64,000 bases of DNA from Rhodothermus sp. (GTDB lineage: Bacteria; Bacteroidota; Rhodothermia; Rhodothermales; Rhodothermaceae), in assembly GCA_030950375.1 (NCBI GenBank), contig JAUZRN010000002.1, forward strand, positions 1 through 64,000, written 5' to 3'. The notes below the pieces were generated by a model, which ran no database searches, was not told the origin of the DNA, and saw nothing but the letters and a program-made list of their open reading frames with translations. This document shows positions 10,901-18,798 of this stretch, in pieces (the first letter of the stretch is position 1; every line of letters begins with the position of its first letter). The translations under genes and the position numbers were made by a program.

Positions 10901-11181
10901 TCATGATGGCTCTGATAGACCAGGATGGGAATACGGTCGGAAATCTCGTATTGAAACAGCGCTACCAGCTGTCGGTAAGCTGCCTCGGCCACTTCCGCTG
11001 TGAAGCTGGCCAGCTCGTATCCGCCTTCGTAGTAGTAGATGTCGAAATGTTGTGACTGGATGTAGTACCAGGTAGGGGTCCGGTAATGCACCTTGTTTTT
11101 GCCAAAGCGAAAGTACTGAGCCTGGGCGGCCGGTACGGCCGAAACGAGCAGCAGCAACCCCACAAAGTATCTGCGCCGCAT
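7948..11181 (-). CDS. Secreted metallopeptidase-like / TolB-propeller / outer-membrane barrel fusion protein
   Basis: A 1077-residue envelope protein with a signal peptide (cleavage near AAQA-QYF). Residues 30-270 resemble a peptidase-MA zinc peptidase, with HELVH at 138-142 and a downstream WFNEGLAEY supplying a third ligand (E172). Residues 290-600 are WD40/TolB-like repeats (for example TWSPDGRFLALAV, SWSPDGRRIAFAG, SWRPDGQALVFHS). About 370 C-terminal residues look like an outer-membrane beta-barrel related to the Omp85/surface-antigen group and end in phenylalanine (VGLDF). This suggests a surface-anchored peptidase or assembly factor. The substrate is unknown. It appears monocistronic, with a terminator-like hairpin after it. 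Confidence 0.8.
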   Translation of the reverse strand: MRRRYFVGLLLLVSAVPAAQAQYFRFGKNKVHYRTPTWYYIQSQHFDIYYYEGGYELASFTAEVAEAAYRQLVALFQYEISDRIPILVYQSHHDFTVTNAVDLPDYSEGIGGVTELYKNRIAVPFMGDYRDYRRVIHHELVHAILNDMFYGGSLQSILQNNLQLVLPLWFNEGLAEYAALGWDTNADMYVREAILNDHLAPIPYLSGYFAYRGGQSVWDYIAEQYGREKIAEILQRVRLTHSVEAGIRQATGLSLRELSERWHKALREIYYPELTAREPLDDIGRPLLTARNAGSYNTSPALSPQGDRIAFITNRHGLFDVYLANANDGKILRRLVAGQTSPDFESLRILTPGLTWSPDGRFLALAVKSGPTDVIAVINVETGAHVRYRIPGVEQILSLSWSPDGRRIAFAGTQQAQSDIYVLDLRTGETINYTSDVFSDHEPSWRPDGQALVFHSDRGDYVEPGRYRAGTFDLPPHLTRGYDLYLLYLDPVRIERLTTTEPWDDRSGRFGSDPDRLLFISDRNGIPNLYEKNLRTGTERPLTNVVMGIQQVSLSADGHKAAVVSLRDGVPSIYLIKNPFARRLASDTLPPTVWAQRRLRRTSRPAPALALASEALRQRNPFLRDASRPLHAVTPLLTTTTATGIIGTDRSAEQSDSTRYGTLRVDFRNYVFSSAFEEARPTPATSSYTSDPFAPRHNMDENGRYRPRRYRLYFTPDLVYGTAGYDMLYGVQSVTQMMFSDMLGNHRIWAATNLLVDLRNSDYLIAYSYLPRRTDWTIAVYHVARLLPDYTLRTLYRYRHYGVNLGASYPLNKFERFDFGLSYMGVNRTDIGNLTQPPITRTLIYPSITYTRDVSVPGLLAPVGGHRLAVQLAGSPGNLLYGRQIRFVTLLADLRTYTAFGRGLYRFAFRLAGGASFGPNPQLFYSAGVENWINRRFASFPIEDLTDFVFATPVLPLRATHINTLKGPYFGLFNAEFRFPLIAALLPGPLPLLPLYNLQGTAFLDVGAVWGSPSNRRLNLFRKNESGVQVLDDVRIASGLGLRTIMLGFPFRFDFAWPFDGRRFLKRRFYFSVGLDF

Positions 11182-11251
11182 GACAGCCAGAAGGGTGGTG
11201 GGAACCCTTCGGATTGTAGGCAGGCCCGATCGTTAAGTTCCGTTGAACCGC

Positions 11252-12541
11252 TCAGGCACGGATCCACCGCAGCAGCTCACGCAACGAGGGTTTTTGGCCA
11301 TAAGAGAGAATGCCAATACGGTAGATGCGTGCGCTAAGCCAGATAGCGCCCAGAAAGCCAGCCACCAGCAGCAGATAGGCGAATACGGCTTCCCAGAAAG
11401 TGGCGCTGCCGATGGCAATGCGCACGATCATCAAGATGGGTGAAAAAAATGGCACCAGCGACAGTCCGATCGACAGCGGAGCGTCTGGGCGCTCAATCAC
11501 ATAGGTGATAAACAGAATAGGAATCACAATCAACAGCATGAGCGGTAGCATCAGACTCTGCGCATCCTGCTGCTGTTCGACGGCCGACCCGACGGCCGCA
11601 AACAGGCTGGCATACAGCAGATAGCCTCCCAGGAAAAACAATATGAACCAGAAAATCAGCGCTGGATCAACGGATGGGAGGGGGATGTTGGCTGCCTGAA
11701 GCAGGTCACGGGTGGAGGCACTGGCCGGCAGATTGAGCTGCTGTGGATCGATAAAGTGGGCAATGATGGGACCAGCCGCTGTAGCGCCTACCATAAGCAA
11801 CAGACCCCAGAGGGCAAATTGCACGAGCCCCATTGCGCCAATGCCTAACACTTTGCCCATCAGAAGTTGAAACGGCCGTACTGAGGAAACGATCAGTTCA
11901 ACCACCCGGCTGGCTTTCTCTTCGATGACCCCCTGCATCACCAGGCTTCCGTAGGCCAGCGTGGCCCCGTAGATAATGAACCCCATGAGATAGCCAATGA
12001 TGGAGAAAAATATGGTACCATCCGCTTCGGTGCCGGTCTCCAGCAACCGATACTGGCGCAAGGACACTTCGGCCCGAAGCGCGGCCAGCAGTTCAGGGGG
12101 GACTTGTAATCGTTCCAGCCGGACCTCCCGAACGGCCCGGTTGATCAGGCGTTCGAGTTGGCCCTGAAAGCTCAGGCCCGGACTTTTTTCGACGTAGAGT
12201 TCGGCCGTCGCATGGCCCTCAATCAGGCCGGCTGGCAGGATCAGATAGCCATCGTAGCGTCCCTGGCGGATCGCCGTTCGCAGTGAATCGACCGGTAACG
12301 TCACGGCTTCCAGGCGGAGCGTAGCCGGAGCGTATGCCTGCAGGCGGGGCAGCAGGATACCGGTAGCATCGACCACGGCCAGGTGACGGCTGTTATCCCG
12401 ACTGCCCAGATAGCCGATCAAAGCGGGCAACAACGCCAGCGACAGCATAATGATGGGCGCCAGCAACGTGGTCAGCAAAAACATGCGCGTGCGCACGCGC
12501 CGGAGAAATTCACTTTGCAGAATAATCCAGACTTTATCCAT
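11252..12541 (-). CDS. ABC-2 type permease, NatB-like
   Basis: Membrane subunit of an ABC exporter with the NatB/ABC-2 layout: one N-terminal membrane helix (residues about 20-45), a large extracytoplasmic domain of about 150 residues, then five to six C-terminal helices. The chosen start (MDKVWIIL) overlaps the upstream ATPase gene by 8 bp, giving 429 residues. An in-frame start 30 bp further up is possible but less likely. Tight overlap with the ATPase shows the two work together. NatAB-type systems export sodium, drugs or peptides, and the substrate here is not evident. The last residues lie about 70 bp before the start of the barrel-fusion gene on the same strand. Confidence 0.88.
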   Translation of the reverse strand: MDKVWIILQSEFLRRVRTRMFLLTTLLAPIIMLSLALLPALIGYLGSRDNSRHLAVVDATGILLPRLQAYAPATLRLEAVTLPVDSLRTAIRQGRYDGYLILPAGLIEGHATAELYVEKSPGLSFQGQLERLINRAVREVRLERLQVPPELLAALRAEVSLRQYRLLETGTEADGTIFFSIIGYLMGFIIYGATLAYGSLVMQGVIEEKASRVVELIVSSVRPFQLLMGKVLGIGAMGLVQFALWGLLLMVGATAAGPIIAHFIDPQQLNLPASASTRDLLQAANIPLPSVDPALIFWFILFFLGGYLLYASLFAAVGSAVEQQQDAQSLMLPLMLLIVIPILFITYVIERPDAPLSIGLSLVPFFSPILMIVRIAIGSATFWEAVFAYLLLVAGFLGAIWLSARIYRIGILSYGQKPSLRELLRWIRA

Positions 12542-13463
12542 GGGACGTTTCGGTCGATGCGGTCTGGGCACGGACTACCTGTTTGAAGATCTCGCTCAGC
12601 GGCGGTTCGGTCACCTCGAATCGGTACAGCTCGCGCACATGGGGCAGAGCAGCTTCGAGCACTCGTCGGGGCGGTGTGCCATTGCAGAGTACCAGCTCAA
12701 CGCGATGATTCGTACGACTGAGCAAACGAACGGCCCCTTGCGCTATCAGCGGCTCAAGAAAAGCGCTCTCTCCATCAAACTCCAAAACGACCGTATTGCG
12801 GCCAAATCGTTGTTTGATTTCTCGTAGGGAACCGGCCAGCAGAATGCGTCCCCGGGCAATCAGACAGATGTCGTCGCAGAGCTGCTCGACCTGTTCCATG
12901 CGATGCGACGCGAATAGAATGATGCGGCCGGCTTCCTTGAGCTCCAGCACAATGTCTTTCAGCAGCTCCGCATTGAGCGGATCCAGGCCACTGAACGGTT
13001 CGTCCAGGATGAGTAGACGGGGCTGGTGTTGAATGGCGGCTATGAACTGCAGCTTTTGCTGCATGCCCTTTGAGAGAGCTTCCGTCTTATGGTGGCGCCA
13101 GCGTGCCAGGTCCAGGCGTTCCAGCCAGGTACGGGCACGCCGTCGGGCTTCTCCAAGGGAAAGCCCTTTAAGGCGTCCAAAGTATACGAGCTGTTCTTCT
13201 ACGCGCAGCTTTCGGTAAAGGCCCCGTTCTTCGGGCAGATAGCCCATAAGCGCCTGACTCCAGGGGCCAACAGGCCGTCCTTCAAAGAGGATGCGACCGG
13301 TATCAGGCAGCAGGATAGCAGCAATCATGCGAATGGTAGTGGTCTTGCCGGCGCCGTTGGGGCCCAGCAATCCCAGAATGCGTCCAGGTGTGGCCGTGAA
13401 CGACGCCTTATCGACCGCCACGGTGGCCCCATAGCGCTTTGTAACCTGATCGACAACGAGCAT
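12534..13463 (-). CDS. ABC transporter ATP-binding protein, NatA-like
   Basis: A 309-residue ATPase that powers the NatB-like permease encoded immediately downstream (8-bp overlap). Walker A is GPNGAGKT (34-41). The signature motif is the NatA-type variant LSKGMQQK instead of LSGGQ. Walker B is LLILDEPFSGLDP, followed by the switch region FASHRMEQVE. The extra C-terminal region of about 85 residues is usual for exporters of this ABC-2 group. The gene starts at the ATG at 13463 with about 80 bp to the next upstream gene on the same strand. Confidence 0.92.
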   Translation of the reverse strand: MLVVDQVTKRYGATVAVDKASFTATPGRILGLLGPNGAGKTTTIRMIAAILLPDTGRILFEGRPVGPWSQALMGYLPEERGLYRKLRVEEQLVYFGRLKGLSLGEARRRARTWLERLDLARWRHHKTEALSKGMQQKLQFIAAIQHQPRLLILDEPFSGLDPLNAELLKDIVLELKEAGRIILFASHRMEQVEQLCDDICLIARGRILLAGSLREIKQRFGRNTVVLEFDGESAFLEPLIAQGAVRLLSRTNHRVELVLCNGTPPRRVLEAALPHVRELYRFEVTEPPLSEIFKQVVRAQTASTETSHG

Positions 13464-13540
13464 GGGTGGAGCGGCTGGGTCTAAGCAGACGGTGCATTCT
13501 ACGAAGGCACTTCCGAAAAGATACAGGAGCGGGGCCGTGC

Positions 13541-13846
13541 CTACAACAGCGGTAGCGTAGAGGGGGGAATAGGGATCAAGTATTCCTCAGCAAGCACATC
13601 TTCGTGGACGCCCAGGAGGCCGGTACCGCGAAAATCGACGGCCACATACGAGCCGACCACCTGCTTGACTTCGCCGATACCATAATAAAGGGGCATCGGA
13701 CCATAGTACACCAGTTGCCCTTCCTTCAGCTCCTTTTTCTGGCGGGCCCGTCGATGATAAGCTGGCACAACGGGTAACAACTCCAGGCGATAAGGACTGG
13801 CACGCCGTCGATTTTGCGCAGGTTCGCGTATTGGTTTCTGGTTCAT
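13541..13846 (-). CDS. Small basic hypothetical protein with a KOW/SH3-like core
   Basis: I do not recognise a named family. The protein has about 101 residues from the ATG at 13846 (start MNQKPIR, with GGAG just upstream). A longer in-frame TTG start ten codons upstream exists. The N-terminal 45 residues are basic and Pro/Arg-rich. The rest (LKEGQLVYYGPMPLYYGIGEVKQVVGSYVAVDF) resembles a small beta-barrel of the KOW/SH3 kind, which often binds nucleic acid or protein. No signal peptide or membrane segment is seen. It stands alone between the ABC exporter and the divergent DUF4290-like gene. Confidence 0.6.
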   Translation of the reverse strand: MNQKPIREPAQNRRRASPYRLELLPVVPAYHRRARQKKELKEGQLVYYGPMPLYYGIGEVKQVVGSYVAVDFRGTGLLGVHEDVLAEEYLIPIPPSTLPLL

Positions 13847-14052
13847 AGCTCCGTAATATGGGCTATGTCCTGTCAACGTTCAACGCCATGTAGAAGGCCG
13901 GGTTCGTAGAAACCCGTTTGCACAATTTTCTGTTAACATAGATGTATTTCAGGAGTGGATGTTGTAACTTTGCCAGGCATCTTCCCCTTCTGCCTTGCAG
14001 GGTTTGTTGAACCCGGCCTCACCATGTGTCAGCTTAAGCCATTAAGAGAGCG

Positions 14053-14352
14053 ATGACCTACTATCGTGAAAAGATGATCGACCGTCAGGTCGGGCGTAAT
14101 GCGGAGTTGTTTGCGCAGGCCATTGCCCGACTGGAGTCTCCAGAAAAGCGCTATCCGTATCTGCGCATTCTGGTGAGTTTGATTGAGCAGGCGCACCCTG
14201 AGTGGAATCAGGCTCCCCACAAGGACCGCCAGATCGCCCAGCTGGTCTATCTGATGAGTAAAGGCCAGCTTGATATGGACGAAGTGGCCGAAGTCGTGCG
14301 TGTTCGGGATGAGGAACGTGGCTATTTCTATGATAGTGAGCGGGCGCGTTAG
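14053..14352 (+). CDS. DUF4290-like protein
   Basis: A 99-residue acidic, helical protein. The opening (YREKMIDRQVGRNAELFAQ), the ESPEKRYPYLRILVSLIEQAHPEW segment and the overall length resemble DUF4290, a family I know only from Bacteroidota and relatives and which has no assigned function. No signal peptide is seen. It starts at the ATG at 14053 with a weak AGAG-type ribosome site. It converges on ruvC with only 3 bp between the stop codons. Family assignment is from motif memory. Confidence 0.65.
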   Translation: MTYYREKMIDRQVGRNAELFAQAIARLESPEKRYPYLRILVSLIEQAHPEWNQAPHKDRQIAQLVYLMSKGQLDMDEVAEVVRVRDEERGYFYDSERAR

Positions 14353-14355
14353 CGC

Positions 14356-14931
14356 TTACTCCAGGCGTTCTGGGTGTTCCCGAAGGAAACGGGCCCAGCT
14401 GGTATAGCGTGGGGTGGTGTGTAGACGGGTCCGATGTTGCCAGTGACATACGGCCACGGCCAGCGCGTCGGAAGCGTCGAGTGCCAGACGGGCGCTTTCG
14501 GCAGGCAGCTCGAGGAGGGCTTGCACCATGAATCGCACCTGTTCCTTGGTCGCGTTGCCCCGGCCTGTAAGCGCCTTTTTGATCTCTTTGGGTGTATATT
14601 CGACGGTTGGAATCTGACGGGTCAGGACAGCCAGCATAGCGGCTGCCTGCGCGCGTCCCAGTTTCAGCATGGATTGGGGATTGCGGCCGTAAACCGGCAT
14701 CTCCAGCGCGCACTCGTCGGGCGCATAGCGTTCCACCACAGCTCCGATCTGCTCGAATAGCTGGAGCAGACGGAGCGGATGCGCCATCTGCCCGTCCAGA
14801 TGAATCACATCGACGGCCAGCACGCGCGCTTGCTCACCGGAGACAGCCAGCACGCCATAGCCGGTGTGGCGCGATCCCGGGTCGATGCCCAGGATGACCA
14901 GGGCGTTTGCATGTTCAGGAGATGGCGGCAA
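14356..14931 (-). CDS. ruvC: Crossover junction endodeoxyribonuclease RuvC
   Basis: Holliday-junction resolvase that cleaves recombination intermediates together with RuvAB. All four acidic catalytic residues are present: D17 (LGIDPGS), E77 (ALEMPVYG), D152 and D155 (LDASDALA). Their spacing matches E. coli D7/E66/D138/D141. The apparent start is a TTG at 14931, inside the 3' end of the upstream YebC-family gene (17-bp overlap). No ATG exists in the few codons before the conserved core. The yebC-ruvC order is common in bacteria, and the overlap implies coupled translation. Confidence 0.95.
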   Translation of the reverse strand: MPPSPEHANALVILGIDPGSRHTGYGVLAVSGEQARVLAVDVIHLDGQMAHPLRLLQLFEQIGAVVERYAPDECALEMPVYGRNPQSMLKLGRAQAAAMLAVLTRQIPTVEYTPKEIKKALTGRGNATKEQVRFMVQALLELPAESARLALDASDALAVAVCHWQHRTRLHTTPRYTSWARFLREHPERLE

Positions 14932-15661
14932 GGGTCGCCTCGTCGAAGTTGAGGGTTGTGTAGACGTTCTGCACGTCCTGATGCGCCTCGAGTGCTTCCA
15001 GCAGGGCCACGACCTTTTTGGCCGTTTCAGGCGGCAACGTCACGGTTGTGGTGGGAATGCGCTGCAGGCCAGCTTCTACGGGTTCAATTCCAGCTTTGCG
15101 CAAAGCCTCCAGCACTTCGGAAAACGCTTCGACCGACGTAGTAACAACAAAGGTGTCTTCGTCGCGCGTAAGGTCTTCCGCACCAGCCTCGGCTACCAGT
15201 TCGAACAGCGCCAGCTCGTCGCGCCCTTCGGCTGCAATCTCGATGACGCCTTTGCGCTCAAAGAGATAGGCAACCGAGCCGGGTTGTCCCAGGCTCCCGC
15301 CTGCCTTGGTAAACAGATGACGGATTTCAGAGACGGTCCGGTTGGTGTTATCGGTCAGCGCTTCGATAAAGACTGCCACACCGCCGGGTGCGTAGCCTTC
15401 GTACGTCACCTCCACATAGTCTTCGCCCTGAATTTCCCCGGTGCCGCGCTTAATGGCGCGTTCAATGTTTTCTTTGGGCATGTTTTCGGCTTTAGCCCGC
15501 TCGATGGCCTGTGCCAGGCGGGGGTTTGCTTCAGGATCGCCGCCACCCTCGCGGGCCGCCACAATGATGTCGCGTGACAGGCGTGCCCAGATTTTTGACT
15601 TCCGGGCATCGACAACCGCTTTTTGCCGCTTGACCTTCGACCATTTATTATGTCCGGCCAT
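14915..15661 (-). CDS. YebC/PmpR family regulatory protein
   Basis: A 248-residue member of the YebC/PmpR (TACO1-like) family. The N-terminal signature MAGHNKWSKVKRQKAVVDARK is complete, followed by GGGDPEANPRLAQAIERAKAENMPKENIERAIKRGTG and the acidic middle and C-terminal domains. These proteins were described as DNA-binding regulators and more recently as helpers of ribosomes on difficult peptide stretches. Which role applies here cannot be read from sequence. The gene begins at the ATG at 15661 and overlaps ruvC at its end, forming a two-gene unit. Confidence 0.95.
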   Translation of the reverse strand: MAGHNKWSKVKRQKAVVDARKSKIWARLSRDIIVAAREGGGDPEANPRLAQAIERAKAENMPKENIERAIKRGTGEIQGEDYVEVTYEGYAPGGVAVFIEALTDNTNRTVSEIRHLFTKAGGSLGQPGSVAYLFERKGVIEIAAEGRDELALFELVAEAGAEDLTRDEDTFVVTTSVEAFSEVLEALRKAGIEPVEAGLQRIPTTTVTLPPETAKKVVALLEALEAHQDVQNVYTTLNFDEATLAAIS

Positions 15662-15938
15662 TGCTGCTGCGTACCGCTTGGTTGGACACCAAGCGAAAAA
15701 CGCAAGGCAGGCGCTTGTGGGTTCCCATACGTGCCTCCAGGAGCCGGTTGCTTACGCATCAACGGCAAGTCCCCAGCAGTAAGGCGACAGGAGGAATGCG
15801 CTTAGCTACAAATACTTGCATAGCTGACCTTTGCAAAAAAGCCACGGTGTCCTCTCAGAGGGGTGGCAGAAGCGAACAGAAATTCCGATCTTTAAAGATA
15901 CGATGTGTTAGCGCTTTCATCTACGAATATACGCTGCC

Positions 15939-17597
15939 ATGCCTTCGTTTCAGTTCGCCTGGCTTGATCTGGCTGCTGTCGGCCTCTACGTGGTCTTCAT
16001 CGTATGGCTGGGGCTATACCTGGCCCGCCGTATGGAAACGGCCGATGACTATTTTCTGGCAGGGCGTTCGCTCACCTGGTGGCTGATAGGCTTTTCACTG
16101 TTTGCCTCAAATGTGTCGTCCAGCACATTGCTCGGGCTGGCATCAAGCGCTTACGGCAGTGGCATCTCGGTTTACAACTATGAGTGGATGGCTACGCTGG
16201 TGTTGATCTTTTTTGTGATTTTTATTCTGCCGTTCTACTTACGTACGCGCATCTACACCATTCCAGAGTTTCTGGAGCGGCGTTTTGACGGACGCGCACG
16301 CATGTACTTCTCCGGGCTGCTCATTGTGCTCAACATCATGGTCGATACGGCCGGTGCGTTGTATGCGGGCGCGCTGGTGGTGCAGATTCTTTACCCGGAG
16401 GTGCCCATATGGCTGGCAGTTGGCCTGCTCGGGCTTCTGGCCGGGCTCTACACGGTAGCGGGAGGCCTGAAGGCCGTCATCTACACCGATGCCGTGCAGG
16501 CGGTGCTGCTATTGCTGGGGGCTGTGCTGGTAGCTGTGCTCTCGTTCAAGGCGGTAGGTTCCTGGGAAGTGGTAACGGCACAGATTCCACCAGGCGATCT
16601 GAGCATCATTCGGCCAGCCAACGATCCCGTACTGCCCTGGCCGGGACTGGTAACAGGCGTTTTTCTGCTGGGTTTCTATTTCTGGTGTACGAATCAGTTC
16701 ATGGTACAGCGTGTGCTGGGCGCTCGCGACCTGAACCAGGGACGCTGGGGCTCTCTTTTCGCCGGGTTGTTGAAGCTGCCGGTTCTGTTCATCATGGTGA
16801 TGCCGGGCATCTTTGCCCGCATTCTCTATCCGCCTGAGCAGTATCCAATGCTGGCGGCCAACACCGACCTGGTGTTCCCGACGCTCCTGTTCGATCTGTT
16901 GCCTGTAGGTATTCGCGGACTGGTGATTACGGCACTGGTGGCCGCTATTATGTCGAGCGTTGATTCAACCCTGAACTCGGCCTCGACGCTGGTTACCATG
17001 GACTTTATTCGCAAACTGCGGCGCACGCGGAACAATCACGAACTGGTAGGGGCCGGACGCTGGGTAACGGCGGGCTTCATGGGGTTGGCCATTCTCTGGG
17101 CCCCACAGATCGTGCGCTTTCCGAACCTGTGGACCTATCTGCAGGCTATGCTGGCTTACCTGGCGCCGCCAGTTGTTGCCTGCTTTCTGGTGGGTATTTT
17201 CTGGAAACGGGCCACGCGCAGCAGCGCCTTTGCTGGTCTTGTGGTAGGGCATCTGGCCGCCGCCGTCTTTCTGGTGTTGAACCTGACAGATCGGCTCATT
17301 GTGCAGACTGGGCCACTTTCGCCGGAGCAGCAGGCACTGGTAGCTGCCGGTGTGCCCGTCCTGCACTTTCTCTATCTGCCCCCCATTCTGTTGATTATCA
17401 GTGTGATCGCAATGGTGGTGACCAGCCTGTTACAACCACCACCGGCGCCAGAAGAAGTAGAAGGGGTCACCTGGTCTCCAGAGTTCTTCCGACAGGAGTC
17501 CCGCGAACTGATCGGCTTACCCTGGTACAAGAACTACCGCATACAGGCCCTGGGGTTGCTCGGGCTCATCGTGTGGATTCTGATCTGGTTTCGCTGA
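15939..17597 (+). CDS. Sodium:solute symporter (SSS family), SGLT-like
   Basis: A 552-residue inner-membrane transporter with about 13-14 predicted helices. SSS hallmarks are the ASNVSSS segment in the first core helix, a YEW motif after it, the AGGLKAVIYTDAVQ helix and AIMSSVDSTLNSAST, whose serines form the Na2 site. The YEWMA and FYFWCTNQFMVQRVLGARD segments look most like sugar carriers of the vSGLT branch, but substrate is inference. A 102-bp gap leads to an outer-membrane barrel gene and then a second SSS carrier, suggesting a joint uptake function. The 277 bp upstream hold no gene and should contain its promoter and that of the divergent yebC-ruvC unit. Confidence 0.92.
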   Translation: MPSFQFAWLDLAAVGLYVVFIVWLGLYLARRMETADDYFLAGRSLTWWLIGFSLFASNVSSSTLLGLASSAYGSGISVYNYEWMATLVLIFFVIFILPFYLRTRIYTIPEFLERRFDGRARMYFSGLLIVLNIMVDTAGALYAGALVVQILYPEVPIWLAVGLLGLLAGLYTVAGGLKAVIYTDAVQAVLLLLGAVLVAVLSFKAVGSWEVVTAQIPPGDLSIIRPANDPVLPWPGLVTGVFLLGFYFWCTNQFMVQRVLGARDLNQGRWGSLFAGLLKLPVLFIMVMPGIFARILYPPEQYPMLAANTDLVFPTLLFDLLPVGIRGLVITALVAAIMSSVDSTLNSASTLVTMDFIRKLRRTRNNHELVGAGRWVTAGFMGLAILWAPQIVRFPNLWTYLQAMLAYLAPPVVACFLVGIFWKRATRSSAFAGLVVGHLAAAVFLVLNLTDRLIVQTGPLSPEQQALVAAGVPVLHFLYLPPILLIISVIAMVVTSLLQPPPAPEEVEGVTWSPEFFRQESRELIGLPWYKNYRIQALGLLGLIVWILIWFR

Positions 17598-17699
17598 ACG
17601 GTAGCTGAATTTTGGCCGAAGTTAACAGATCCACACGCGCTGATTGTGTAACATGGGGCCAAATTGTCTCTGGTACCGGAGCGCACCCTGCAAAAGCGT

Positions 17700-18692
17700 A
17701 TGCGTTATCTACTAAGCCTGAGTCTGCTGCTCCTTCCTGCAACGCTCCTGGCACAGGGCAGAATCAGTGGGTTGGCTTTCGGAGATTTTTATTATATCGC
17801 CGGACATCACGACAGCGCCCTGAGGGGGCAGAACGGCTTCTGGATTCGCCGTATCTATTTTACCTACGATCAGGATCTGGCCGACGATTTCGCACTGCGA
17901 TTGCGGTTGGAAATGGCACATCCGGGCAACTTCACGGCCGGTAATGCGGTGCCTTTTGTCAAGGATGCGTATTTGAAGTGGAAGCTGGGCGATCGGCATG
18001 AGCTGTATCTGGGGATTTCGCCGTCGGCACTGTTTAACCTGGTCGAGTCCGTCTGGGGCTATCGGCCTGTTGAAAAGGCGCCGGCAGATCTGCAGAAGCT
18101 GGGCTCTTCACGGGAGTTCGGTATAACACTACGCGGCCGGCTGACCGATGATGGAACGGTACGGTATCATGCCACTTTTGGTAATGGAGAGGGAACAAAA
18201 TCGGAAGGATACCGGGGCAAAAGAGCCGGGCTGGCCCTGCAATTCTTTCCGGCGGAACCTTTGGTGCTGGAGGCCTATGCCGATTATGCTCGTACCGACG
18301 CTGGTGAGGTGCTGACCACCTGGCATGGTCTGGGGGCCTACCGGATCGAGACCTTCCGAATAGGGCTGATTTACGAAGCGCAGCATGTACAGATGGCGGA
18401 AGGGCGCGACCGTGTGTTACGTTATGTATCAGGTTTCGTGGTCGCACGGGTTGGCAGGAAGGTGAAACTTTTCGGCCGGGCCGACCGGTTACTGGATCCC
18501 AATCCAAAAGGGGCATCGATCGCTTATCTTCCGCTGGCCCCTACTTCGAGGGCTACGCTCTGGATTGCCGGGCTGGATGTAGGCATGAATGACTACGTGC
18601 ACTTCATGCCAAACGTCGAGCTGGTTACATACGACGCAGATACGCTGGAGTCAGATATCTTCCTACGCTGGACGTTTTACGTCAGGTTCTAA
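17700..18692 (+). CDS. Outer-membrane beta-barrel porin-like protein
   Basis: About 330 residues starting at the ATG at 17700, chosen because it gives a clean signal peptide (MRYLLSLSLLLLPATLLAQG). A longer in-frame start 36 bp upstream would spoil it. The mature part is rich in alternating amphipathic strands with many Tyr/Trp/Gly residues and ends in …FLRWTFYVRF, an aromatic C-terminus typical of outer-membrane barrels. Motifs such as GFWIRRIYFTYDQDLADDFALRLRLEM resemble phosphate-selective-porin-type (OprO/OprP) proteins. Its place between two SSS symporters suggests it passes the same solutes across the outer membrane. Confidence 0.78.
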   Translation: MRYLLSLSLLLLPATLLAQGRISGLAFGDFYYIAGHHDSALRGQNGFWIRRIYFTYDQDLADDFALRLRLEMAHPGNFTAGNAVPFVKDAYLKWKLGDRHELYLGISPSALFNLVESVWGYRPVEKAPADLQKLGSSREFGITLRGRLTDDGTVRYHATFGNGEGTKSEGYRGKRAGLALQFFPAEPLVLEAYADYARTDAGEVLTTWHGLGAYRIETFRIGLIYEAQHVQMAEGRDRVLRYVSGFVVARVGRKVKLFGRADRLLDPNPKGASIAYLPLAPTSRATLWIAGLDVGMNDYVHFMPNVELVTYDADTLESDIFLRWTFYVRF

Positions 18693-18798
18693 ATCGTAGC
18701 GCACGCACATAAAAAGCCGGTCGGGGAAGCGGGCACGGGGTTATCTTTGGGGAAATTCATCGGCTCCTGTATCGTCCAACGCAAACCCGATCGGTCAG

